Part shown: positions 36,580-46,969 of the stretch, piece by piece | Numbering within the stretch: position 1 is the stretch's first letter | Layout of the letters: each line of letters begins with the position of its first letter | From: Latrodectus hesperus | Taxonomy: Eukaryota > Arthropoda > Arachnida > Araneae > Theridiidae | Direction: 5' to 3' | NCBI GenBank assembly: GCA_037975125.1 | Contig: CM075857.1 | Coordinates: 26,518,082-26,582,081 of the forward strand | DNA length: 64,000 nt | Made by a program: the position numbers and the translations under genes | Notes under the pieces: generated by a model | Databases searched by the model: none | What the model was told of the DNA's origin: nothing | Seen by the model: only the letters and a program-made list of their open reading frames with translations

Positions 36580-37700
36580 TATCGGTTTCAAGTAGAATCA
36601 TTTACTAAGTCATAGGCAAATTTTGTACTACTGTTTATAGTCGTACTGAAAATACTATATCGTTACATATTACAGTTTTGAAACCAGTTACAAATTACTC
36701 TGTCTTCCATAAATTAATTTGCTGTGAAACTAGCTATTCGTTGCAAAAATTTATTTCATTAATTTACAGTTTAACATCTTACACATAAAGGTAACTTATA
36801 TTTAAAATACTTTTGCTATTTCTTTGAGATCAGTAATTCATCCTTTACTTTATTAAATTGCACTGATATCGGTGTGAATCGATAGAGCTATACATTCACA
36901 TGCAAAATTAATATTATATTACAATCAGTTAAAATAATTTACTTCCATTTCAAAATTAAAATCTATCGATCTATAAAAGATAAGATACTTCTCACCAGAA
37001 TGAGATGTCTTATTTGCATAGCTAATCATCTTCCAACTAATGAAGACGTGGTCCCTATGCCTTTTAATTTAATAATTTTTGATTTGCGAGGTTTTGTCTC
37101 ATCTTATGTGTAATTGATTCTCAAATTTTTGTCGTATTTGTGTTACTGATTTTTTCACAGTATATCTTATTCATATTCTTGACTCATCCGATTTTTTTTG
37201 TGCTTGTTAATTTTGCCTAATACACTTTTGTTGGTTTTGTACCTCATTTTTATTTAATAAAAACTTTCCTATATTATATTTTATATACATTCATATTTAA
37301 TTTTCTTAATGAAATTAACAGCACAGAAAACACTTTTCTGACAACCTTGAAAATTATATTTAATCACCTAATAGTGGATAAGTTGCCATTTTTTTTTTTT
37401 GCATGTTTTAAATTGGGAATTATAAATTTGGCGAAATTTAAGAAAAAAATCGCGAATCTGCAATGAACGCTGTTGATAGATAAGTTCTGTTCGGCATCAA
37501 TTTCATTTATCAGTGCTAAAAATATTGACACCGTTATAAGTATAAATCTAAAATTATGAAAAGAAACTTTCCTCAGTCAACATTTTTATTGGTATGCCAG
37601 TAAACATGAGCTCCTGCCCTATGAAAAGCAACATGTAATGAGTGGTTCCTATTTAAAGAAATTTGAGTGACTACTCCCTCTATGAGCTCGACCTTCGGCC
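36580..37700. other. AT-rich non-coding stretch
   Basis: No gene or element recognised. Confidence 0.65.
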
Positions 37701-37913
37701 TAGCAAGGCATTGTTTCTGGGTCAGAACTCAAACCGACACCATTTCCCTCCGAGCGTTACGTGAGAAACATTTTCGGAAGATTTCCGTGCGCATTCCGAC
37801 ACGTTCAGACTTGTTTTCCTGCGTAAGAAGAAATCGTTGATTATTAAAAAGTGATGAAGTCAATGGAATAGAGCGAGAACAGGACGTGTCGAGAAAACGG
37901 ATGTTCCGTTTCA

Positions 37914-38095
37914 CCATGATGACAGCTTTCGTTCTACCATTCTTTTCACCTTACGTACTAAAAGGACTTGGCACAGAAGTGTCAGAAACCGCCAAAAAAA
38001 GTGTGAAATCCAGAAAAGGCGATGAATTTGTTTGTTTTGCCTACTATTCGGATTACGACTCAGTTTTCAAAGAAGGCTTTTTCACTCTCATCTGA
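37914..38095 (+). CDS. possible small ORF with signal-like N-terminus, unrecognised
   Basis: An open frame starting near 37886 contains ATG codons in a GC-richer block (37720-38095). The N-terminus (MFRFTMMTAFVLPFFSPYV) is hydrophobic. The rest is Lys/Ser- then Asp/Tyr-rich and ends TGA at 38093. Codon choice is less AT-biased than the flanks. The opposite strand is also open over 37729-37917. It may be a promoter/5' UTR island with a chance frame. Confidence 0.25.
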
Positions 38096-38497
38096 ATTTT
38101 CTGCTGTTATCTGAAAAAAGCAGCACTTTGTTAAAGAAGCAATTAGTTAGAGAGGAATTATATCAGAGCTTCGAATATCCGATTCAGTGTAACAAAAGAG
38201 ATGGCCTGATAACAGATATTTGATAGGCAGGAATTTTACTCACTTAATATATATTTATATTAATGTAAAAATGATAAATCGGGGATTATATAAAATTACA
38301 GGTAATTATGCATAGTCACCATTGAATTTGGTAAATGTGATAAATTATTTCATATTTATCAAATTTACCGGTTAGTTTATAAAATCCCCAACTCGTAATG
38401 GGGAAGTTAATAAATTCGTGATTATTTTGTGGGAACAAACCAAACCTATATTCTATGGGGAAAATATCATTTATTTGCATTTACCTGTAAGTATAGT

Positions 38498-38568
38498 ACT
38501 TCTTTAGACGCATTAGACTGTTTTAGAATTACAAAGTTTGCCAGATTTTTTACATTTGTACTTATCAT
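38498..38568 (-). pseudogene. second copy of the KRBA2-like Cys-rich tail
   Basis: The minus strand reads DKYKCKKSGKLCNSK, nearly identical to the tail segment at 38965-39022. The same element therefore carries a duplicated C-terminal segment, or two nested related elements. 38576-38640 also holds an extra partial terminus-like motif (TTTGGGACTCGTAATGG). Confidence 0.6.
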
Positions 38569-39022
38569 CATAATCACCACAAAATTTGGGACTCGTAATG
38601 GTAAATGTGACAAATATCATGACTTATTGGGCCAGTAAGAATAGAATAAGTTTTTTTTGAGTAGTTACTACTCAGAAAGATATTTTTTGGTTGGACAATA
38701 AGGAGTAAGAGACCACGAATGACAATATTTCATATTTTACAATTAAAAAGTCAATAAATGGTTATTTTAGGTCACATACATTTATTTAGCCTGAACGAAA
38801 TTTGAATAAGGGGCGCCTGACAGGTGTTGTGAAATGAAAAAATGCAATTTACATGAGCTTGTACAAAACAGTTGCACATAAAAAAAACATTTTTTTCAAA
38901 TAACGTTAAATGCTATTACTACGAATTACTAAATATTTTAAGTTTACTTATTTAAGCTTATTAGACTATTATGACATTTAGAATTACTAAGTTTGCCAGA
39001 TTTTTTACATTTGCACTTATCA

Positions 39023-39030
39023 GACTCGCA
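39023..39030. repeat. 8-bp target site duplication, left
   Basis: GACTCGCA, identical to 40211-40218. P-superfamily transposons make 8-bp duplications. Confidence 0.85.
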
Positions 39031-40210
39031 TCAGGGCTAGGGAAAGAGAAGGGCTGGCTCAAATGCTCCCTAAAACTGTCACCGGAAATAGCCGTTGATG
39101 ACGTAGTCAGGCATCCAAGGAGAATAAACTGCCTGGTGTTTCTAAGCAAAATACTTAGTTTTTATTTCTAAGTTCATTTTGTTTTTAATCAGAGTGAAAA
39201 AAAAACTACAAATGCCTCTCAAATATTTAGTAAATTTGCAATTATTATTTAATAAACCCAAAAACAAATTATTATTAATATTGAAATTAACTTAAAATTG
39301 TATAACCAATATAAAAATATATTTACCTATTAGCTTCAGCTTATCTTGATTTTTTGACTATTGGCCCATTTCTTGTTTTTCTGTTGAGCTTTATTATGAG
39401 ATACTATCGATGCATTTCTATTTAAATACCTAATTCGTATAAATGTTCTCAAGCGACAAAAAAGTTTAACTGCCTTTCGATTTACAGTAGGAAAAGAAGA
39501 CTCTGTTTCATTTATTAATGTTGCTTTGACATTTCTCCCTTTAGAAAATGTGTCGCCATGAAATTTGCGAAACATTATGTCCATTTGTTTTATAGTTTCT
39601 ATCCATGCTTTTGTTGGAACAGTAAGTCTCCCAGCAGAAATTAAATTAATCCACTCGGAATGATTGAGCATATCGTCGGTGACAAATTAGGTAATTTATT
39701 TGCGAGCAATATTTTTTTAAGCGAATAATTATTTCAGAAGGAGAAGGATGGTCATTGAATCTCCCGAGACCTCTAATTTGGCTGAAGAGGTTTTCGAGCG
39801 CATCTTGAGTTAGTCTACTTGTTAAAATATAAGATACATTTATAGATTTTAAGTCTTCTTATAATCCATAAAGAGAATGAATTGAAACAAGAATCCTTTT
39901 CTGAAAAGGCAAAACCGATTTTTTTCCAAATTATTATGTGTTTTCCTTTCGTATTTCGATACATATTTGAACACGTAGCAACAGCACACGATGTCATGTT
40001 TTCCTCTTTAAAAAATACTGTTGCTTAAAATGAAAACATTAACATTAAACAAGCCAAAATGAATGAGAAAGCTGCGATCAGACACAAGCTAGCATAGAGA
40101 ATGCCAGCTAGTGGATGCCCAGTGACGTCACGCTCTTCCCCTCTCCGGTGACAAGGCGGCATGCGATACACCAAAGCGATGAGCCAGCCCTTATGTTTCC
40201 CCTAGCCCTG
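39031..40210 (-). mobile_element. P/THAP9-like DNA transposon, internally deleted, 1.18 kb
   Basis: Terminal inverted repeats of 30/31 bp with one indel: left CAGGGCTAGGGAAAGAGAAG from 39032, right (read inward from 40210) CAGGGCTAGGGGAAACATAA, both continuing into GGGCTGGCTCA. Matching subterminal blocks follow: TGTCACCGG, then TGACGT..GGCATCC at 39098-39117 and 40113-40131. A perfect 8-bp duplication GACTCGCA flanks it. The minus-strand relic frame encodes a THAP start and a P/THAP9 C-terminal domain with the middle missing. It sits inside the Cys-rich tail of the KRBA2-like element and is therefore younger than that element. Confidence 0.85.
39336..39997 (-). pseudogene. THAP9/P-element-like transposase relic with internal deletion
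   Basis: Minus strand. ATG at 39997 opens MTSCAVATCSNMYRNTKGK, the beginning of a THAP zinc finger (C-x-n-C pair visible, later C and H missing). Within ~30 codons the sequence switches, in another frame, to the C-terminal region of P/THAP9-like transposases. Visible there are a segment ending VSYILTSRLTQDALENLF, then SQIRGLGRFNDHPSPSE (39735-39830), and after a frameshift near 39680-39700 EWINLISAGRLTVPTKAW and FCRLRTFIRIRYLNR, to a stop at 39333. The RNase-H-like catalytic core and GTP-binding region are absent, so the copy cannot make transposase. It could have been mobilised in trans. Confidence 0.8.
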
Positions 40211-40218
40211 GACTCGCA
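40211..40218. repeat. 8-bp target site duplication, right
   Basis: GACTCGCA. Removing the inner element plus one copy restores the reading frame of the interrupted KRBA2-like tail, which independently supports the boundaries. Confidence 0.85.
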
Positions 40219-42261
40219 AGGTCCCTTACAAACACATCGCTTATATTCCTGACCTTTACATAGAGATATCTTTCTAACACAATTCACACAAATTTAAGTA
40301 AATCATGACTTCTTCGGTAGTAATGTTTTTTAGTTCTTTTAACATCATGTTTCTACCATCATGGCCTATTGATAAGTGCACCTCATGAATTATAATAAAA
40401 ATTTCTTCAAAGTACACATAAAATCTAACATTTGGACCTCTCTTCACTTACAAGAAAGATAAGTTTTTCAACATGGCCTACTTTCATTACATTTTATCTT
40501 TTTAGTCTCTGATAATCTTCCAGTTTTTTCCCACTACTTTTGTTTTTACTATTATTCACTTTTTTTTAACAAATCATCATCTTTCTTTCGTCAGAAAACC
40601 ACCGTTTGTTTCTTAGTACCCATAATATTAAGTAATGTGGAATTAAAACGCTCAAGCACGCCAGCCATTATTCAATGTTTTATTTTTTCGAGAGGGTATC
40701 TAAAAAATGTCTACATGCAACGAAATGAGAACTACTGAAATCACGTGGTTGTCACGTGTTGATAGAAGCCAAGCAGTTACGCAAACTGAGCGAATTTTCG
40801 TAAAGTTAGGGACTTTAATCACATTCTACATTATGAGTTGGGGATTTTATAAACTAACCGGTAAATTTGATAAATATGAAGTAATTTACCAAATTTAGTG
40901 GCGATTATGTATAATCACCGGTAATTTTATATAATCATCGAATTTATTAGTTTCACCCTAACGTATACAAAAGATAATCATTCAATAGGTATGGAGTATA
41001 ATATGTAATAAGCAATCTTTTTAAGACCATATTTTAAATTTTTTTTCTATTATACTGTGTAAGATTGTATTAAGTTTTTCCCCTTCAAAATCATTTATTG
41101 AAAATAAATTCAGTGTTTCAGAAACGCATTGCGAATATAATAAAATAATCATTTTGTAAAGCGTACTTTGTCTTACAACAAATGCCAAAAAGAGAGTGCC
41201 ATGAACATCGACTCTAAATCATAAATTCTAAATTTTAAGGGACCTTACAAACGGCAAGATAGCTATAAAAATAAATGAAATATGTAAATGTTCTGAAATA
41301 TGCTTTTGGCTTAGTCTCGTAAATGCTTGGCTATAAAATAAATGATTTTATAAGAAAGAAACTTCTAACTTCTGAAAAAAATAAGAAAGAAACTTCTAAT
41401 TTATGATACTTTTACTGCTCACGAAGGCTTGGTGTTTTTATAAGCATGCCAAAGTCTCTGACCTTGACTCTAACAAGTGACAAAGTATCCAGTTCTCAAG
41501 TATCAATAGTTCCGCTGAATTGTTATTGCAAATTAAAGTAAACTATACCTTATGAGTAAAATAACATTTATTATGCAGTGAACCCGAGAAAAAGATAGAA
41601 TGAGAATGAGAAAGACCAATTGTTATCGATTTGTAAAGTAGATTTTGCTAAATATAGACGAAATTATTTTTGGTATATCTCTGTTATCGGGACCAGACCT
41701 TTCTCAAAATATTTTATTAAAATCACCAAAAAAGTTTTATATAACTTATTTTCATTTACCAGAATTATATTTTGCAAAATTAATTTCATTTTTATCCTGA
41801 ATATGAAAATAATAAAATCATGACGATTTTTTTATTCTTCAGGTTTTATGGCAAATATTGAGGATTTGAAGGTATCTGAATGTAATATCGCAGAACTACA
41901 GAAGTTTTGCTATTCCATATTAATAAATCACGGTTTCGATGTTTTACTTCCCTTTATAATACATTTTAAGAGATTTCTAATTATATATTTCACCGAATCA
42001 TTATGACAGTATTAATGCCGTTTGATGCTGTACCTACAAATCTATATAAAGTTTTACCATTCTAAATTCCAAGATAGCAAAAGAAATCATTAAAATTACC
42101 TTATTTATTGAACTTAAAATACACTTTGTTGTAAAAAATTCAAAAGAATTCAGCATCATAAAGTAATAAATAATCAAAATGATAGAAATATTTAAGCTAG
42201 AAAATAAAGTTTTAGTTTTGTAAAACTATGTTCGAATATACATTCCAGCTACTCTAAAAAT

Positions 42262-42300
42262 ATGATTTCATAATATTGGTGAAATAGATTATGAAATCAT
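42262..42300. repeat. 13-bp perfect-stem inverted repeat
   Basis: ATGATTTCATAAT and its exact complement, separated by a 13-nt loop. Confidence 0.9.
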
Positions 42301-42376
42301 CTCTAAAAAAGAACTCGTATTACTTCAGGAAAAATTGTTTATAAGAGAATGTCATAAAAACTTTATATTACTAATA

Positions 42377-42419
42377 CAATTTGTAATATAAATTATAAAC
42401 TAATTTATATTACAAATTG
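42377..42419. repeat. 19-bp perfect-stem hairpin, 5-nt loop
   Basis: Arms 42377-42395 and 42401-42419 (CAATTTGTAATATAAATTA and exact complement), loop TAAAC. It lies 76 bases after another perfect inverted repeat. Confidence 0.95.
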
Positions 42420-43387
42420 ACATTTTTAGTTACAAAATTCTTTGAATTAAAAAATTTTATTTTTATTAAAGGGTCAGGACGACAATATGCATCCTAATTT
42501 TTGATATTGAAAATTTCATTTTATGCTAGTATCTCTATTAGACAGCGGGCTGAATGGATGGGTTGTAACTTGAAAGTTTGTAAGGTTTCCTCATTTGCAA
42601 AAACTAAATACGGCTGACTATCGATAAAAAGTCCGCCCGGATGTCCAATAATACGCGTTATATCTTCACTATCCCTTAATAAATCAAAATAATATTAAGG
42701 GATCAAAAACATTTTTATTGGTAAATGTGTGAAACGGTTATCTTTTTGCTTTTGATAAAGTAATTGAAAAGAATCGATGTACCACAATGTTAATCATTAA
42801 AATTTTCACTTTCCAGTAAACAAAACGTTTAGTATTGTCACTTTAAAAGAATAAATAAAGTATTCACTACAAAATATAATTTCAAAATTTTAGAAAAAAT
42901 ATTAATTGATGAAAAAGAAAATCAATCATTAGTTTTCCAATCAATTAGTTGAATGAATGAACATCATTGTATAATTTCTTTTAGTATATATTAAATCATA
43001 AAACTCTTTTGCAACATTTGAGGAATGAAAAGGTTTCTCAATCTTTATCCTACATAGACTCCATTTAAAAGATTAATTTTCTTCATAGAATCAACGAACA
43101 CACTTTTCTTTATGATATATAGCTTGTAATACAATTAAAACACATAACCAAACATTATAACTCAAAATGTGGCTTTCAATACTTAATAATGCGTACGTCT
43201 CTGAAAATAAAATAAAAAAAGATGAAGTAGATGAAAAAGATGAAGTAGTAAAATAAAAAAAGATGAAGGCGAAGTTGAATTTTTAAAGAAAAATTAATTA
43301 TGACAAATTCTCGTATTTTTTTCCCAGAAGTATGCATACAAATATGTTTTAGAATATTTATTTCTTATCTAATTCTTTTTAAGAACT

Positions 43388-43572
<185 letters not shown>

Positions 43573-43619
43573 ACACACATATACATTCATACATCAAAAA
43601 ATAATAACTTTTAAAATAC

Positions 43620-44560
43620 ATCTCATATCTAAACATAACGTTTTTGCGAAACAGAAATTTTTGTCTTAGAAATAAAATATTATATTGTAAACAACTATAA
43701 CTAGCGGGAAATTTGGTATATTTAATAGAAAAAAGAAAATTCATAATTTATCAAAGTATTAATTCTGTAAACATTTATAAATTTGTTTTAAATACAAAAG
43801 ATCTAAATAGTGTCGTACCACTGAAATAAGTTGCCGTTGGTTGTAGTTCTTTTATTATATTAAATGTCTTATACAAATGAATTACGTTTAGTTGAAAGTA
43901 TATAAAAATTTACAAAAAGCAAAAACGGATTTTCTGCAATTTAAAAACATATAAACATTATTAAATGTATATCTCTGCACGTTCTGTATTTTATTCTAAA
44001 TCGGTGCATGTTTTTCAAAAAATATAAGTGAGTCTATATCGTGATTATTATTCATTTTATGAAATACAAAATGAAATGCAACCAAAAATACTTTAAAATG
44101 ATTTTGTAATATTTTTATTTTAACCGTTTTTTATTTATCTTTCTATTGTTAAATTTGTATTTTGTGAGTTTAAGAACTATTTTCTCTTAGAAATTGTTTT
44201 CTGCATTCAAGATATCGAATATTTTGACTGTTTGATTTGTAAAATATGATAATGATGCAAAATAATTGAGTATAATTAAAATCTACCCTCACGAAATAGT
44301 TTTTGGAAAAAAGTTCTGAATGAATGATCTAAAGTCTGAACAAAAAAAGTCAACCGATACTTTAAATAATACTTTCATATCAACATTCACTGTGACACAA
44401 TTTACGGCTCATTGTTTTCACAGTACTTCATCTTAAGCACGCTAACGACTATCCCTTTTTATCTCTTTCACAGATAGAACAATGTTGCCATTTTGGAATT
44501 CTAAAAAAACATCCTATTATTTTTATACTTATAAAAATAAAGATCGTTTTCGAAGAATAA
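43620..44560. other. AT-rich non-coding stretch
   Basis: No gene recognised. Confidence 0.6.
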
Positions 44561-44762
44561 ACGCGATCAATCCGTTAGGCCAATGAACTAGAAAAGCGAC
44601 GTCTATTCATTTTTTATGAACTATTGTTAGGTTCGCCTTGACATTGACCCTTATTTTGTGATAGGGGGTCACCCACTGCTGCAGGGTACTCCTCCACGCG
44701 CGATTTTTAAAGTCTTGTTCCATTTTGAAACTCATCTACATATTTTCCCTCTTTTATTTCAG

Positions 44763-44841
44763 GTGTCGACCCCTTCAATGAATCGGCGAGTGACACTCTT
44801 TTGCTGGTGGCTGACTTTGGTGATTGCCGTGCAAGAACACA
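44763..44841 (+). CDS. candidate first coding exon encoding a signal peptide
   Basis: A pyrimidine-rich acceptor (ttccctcttttatttcag) ends at 44762 and a near-perfect donor ACA|GTAAGT follows 44841. Inside, after 15 nt of possible 5' UTR, ATG at 44778 gives MNRRVTLFCWWLTLVIAVQE + H, then one nucleotide. It has a basic n-region (RR), a ~13-residue hydrophobic core (LFCWWLTLVIAV) and a polar end, which is a textbook signal peptide or signal anchor. The intron is phase 1, common just after signal peptides of secreted and membrane receptor genes. Upstream (44650-44700) is GC-richer and may hold a 5' UTR exon. No downstream exon could be recognised, so the product is unknown; the next exon may lie beyond the window. 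Confidence 0.5.
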
Positions 44842-45022
44842 GTAAGTAGAACTCAAACTGATTAATGGTTTCAAATTACACGATACAAACACGATACAAA
44901 ATTCATGGTTTTTTTTAAGTAATATTCCCGCATATTTTAAATTATTTATTTTTTAACTCTTGAAGAATAAGGTTTTCGTTATAAAAATAAAGCAAATTAA
45001 ATGGGGAAAAATAATAAATGTG

Positions 45023-45039
45023 GATATATATATATATAA

Positions 45040-45082
<43 letters not shown>

Positions 45083-45089
45083 ATTATAT

Positions 45090-45123
<34 letters not shown>

Positions 45124-45124
45124 A

Positions 45125-45220
<96 letters not shown>
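45023..45220. repeat. (AT)n microsatellite with AATAATTAT interruptions
   Basis: About 200 bases of AT repeats in which TAATAATTA-type blocks recur three times at about 45036, 45079 and 45121. It runs directly into the hairpin at 45220. Confidence 0.97.
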
Positions 45221-45223
<3 letters not shown>

Positions 45224-45278
45224 GTAATTTGAATATTGCTTTATATATGCTAGATAAAGCAATATTCAAATTACCTTT
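45220..45278. repeat. 25-bp perfect-stem hairpin, 9-nt loop
   Basis: Arms 45220-45244 and 45254-45278 are exact reverse complements (inner part TTTGAATATTGCTTTAT). The loop is ATATGCTAG. The left arm starts at the last base of the (AT)n array. A transcript of either strand would form a microRNA-precursor-sized stem. A fold-back element or a repeat-instability product is equally possible. Confidence 0.95.
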
Positions 45279-45299
45279 TCCCACATTAGATATGCACTG

Positions 45300-46740
45300 T
45301 AAAAATATCAACTATGTTCCTATAAAACATACATTAAGCTGTTTATTTGCTCAAATAGTTTAGTAGTATAGCAATATATCCTTTTTTAATTGTTTTCGCA
45401 AAGCTATATAGAAATAACTAAATATTTTGGCCCCTAACTTTTGGTTTTCCATTTTGAAAAGGGGTGGACCAAAAACATTTTAATGCTGTTACATTGAGTT
45501 CTCTGCTAATATTTCAAGCAGTTCAATGGATTTTCATACGTCAGTATCTATTAAATTGTTGAAACTCTTCGATATTGGAATATTATCTCGTCAACCATTT
45601 GTTGTCGTTAAACGTGTCGGTGTACAGTCAAATGTTGGAATTTAGTGATTGCTTTCCTGTGTTTTATGTTATTCACGCCTAATATTCTTTTTATTTTTAG
45701 TGTATGCAAGTTCTAAATTTATTAAATTAGAAAATTTCAATTGGAATTAAAAATAAAGTTTTTATCTGTTCGTTTTAAAAATGATATAAATGAACTGCTG
45801 TGTTTTCCCCCCCGTATTTTGAATAAAAAAAATAATTAAAATTAGCGAAATTTGGTGACATATTTTTTTGGAAAAAATGGTTGACAGCATAATGCATAAC
45901 AACCAATTTTTTTTAAAAAAAAATTTTTAACTGAAGAAATTATTTTTAATTATGATCCCCTTAAAAATACTCTAGATATCATTGCATTTTTAAGGCTATA
46001 AATAGGTATAATTTCAAAATTTATATCAATCTAAAAGAAAAAGTTCCTGAACAGAAAGTAATATTTTAGTTAGAGAGGTTAGTTCTGTGCATGCTGACTG
46101 TCTTTGATCATTAATAATTAATCGAGTAGGACGAGAGTCTTATCTCTAACTGTATTTGCAATTAATTTTCTGCATTCTATCTCGGTATATTCCTACATAT
46201 CAAGTTGAAGTGAAGATAATGGGCTAATAATTTTAAAGATCCAACTATGGAGTTCAATATGCATATACACTAAAAGTGATCAAAGAGTTATGAGTAAAAT
46301 GTATTACCTGTGCAAAGCCTATTCATTAATGAATATTATACTTTTTTTTGGAAATTTATATTATTTCTATTTAATTATTTTTAAAATACTGAAACTCGAT
46401 AGCATAAAATTTTAGTATTTAACAAATTAATTATTAAAATATTAAGATTTAAATTAGATTATTTTTTCAAAGGATAAAAAAAATAATTCATTGGATTTTC
46501 ATATAATTTGTATTACATTAAACATCATATTTTGAGATTTTTCTTTAAAACATTATTTCCAAGATGGTGGAAGAAATAATATAAAATAGGATAAAAAAAT
46601 GAATAGATTAAATTACTTTCTAAAATATATTCCGGTTTATATAACTTCCAACTAATCCAATATAATACGATGATAAAAAAAGCTTTCCTTATTTAAATAT
46701 GCTTAAAAATTGATGAATATTTATAGGCGTCCTGATAAGC
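45300..46740. other. AT-rich non-coding stretch
   Basis: No gene or element recognised. Confidence 0.65.
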
Positions 46741-46745
46741 TCTAA

Positions 46746-46958
46746 ACTTTATTCTGGTAAACCCCAAATATTTCTAGAATTCATTGGTCGGCAGTTTAGA
46801 CAGCAATGACAAGTTTCCCCTTGTGACAAAATGATCCGCTTTTCACCATTCATTATTTTTTTTATCAAACTGTCATTCAGAGTTGTATTCAGACGGGTGA
46901 CAGTTTCAAGTTCTGCTAAGCAGGTGGCCATGAGACTTCGTTTAAGCATATAAAACAT
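46746..46958 (-). CDS. possible small ORF or terminal exon with CHCC motif, unrecognised
   Basis: Minus strand, ATG at 46958, 70 codons, TAA at 46746. Codons include many G/C-ending ones in AT-rich surroundings. Residues show an amphipathic N-terminal half and a cysteine cluster (ETCHCCLNCRP) near the C-terminus that could bind a metal or form disulfides. No family recognised and no splice partners identified. Confidence 0.3.
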
Positions 46959-46969
46959 TTTTTGAATAA

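Larger units (their letters stand above)
38960..40668 (-). pseudogene. KRBA2-like transposase relic lacking the integrase core
   Basis: Minus strand, from ATG at 40668. The first part (to about 40520) is a degraded N-terminus. Around 40270-40400 the frame reads VHLSIGHDGRNMMLKELK and then a ...YLNLCELC segment. This is the His2-Cys2-type zinc-binding region preceding the integrase domain in arthropod KRBA2/SCAND3-like proteins. Almost directly after it comes the Cys-rich C-terminal tail (YKRCVCKGPC..., then DKCKCKKSGKLSNSKCH). The DDE integrase core, some 150 or more residues in relatives, is absent. The tail is split by the element at 39031-40210 and continues at 39030-38960. Stops and frameshifts confirm it is dead. 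Confidence 0.65.
38265..40950 (-). mobile_element. non-autonomous KRBA2/SCAND3-like (integrase-type) DNA element with ~120-bp inverted repeats
   Basis: 38274-38400 and 40829-40950 are inverted copies (about 120 bp). Shared words include 'gattatataaaattac', 'ttcatatttatcaaatttac' and 'cggttagtttataaaatccc'. Each terminus contains its own smaller palindrome (GGTAAAT...ATTTACC). Between them lies a broken KRBA2-like frame on the minus strand, itself interrupted by a P/THAP9-like element. TSDs of the outer element are not evident. Assignment to the Ginger-related integrase-bearing transposons is from family knowledge and is less certain than the protein match. Confidence 0.7.
40960..43380. other. 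AT-rich non-coding stretch with hairpins
   Basis: Contains a ~35-bp direct repeat ('aagaaagaaacttctaa' at about 41355 and 41388) and the inverted repeats at 42262-42300 and 42377-42419. No gene recognised. Confidence 0.65.
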
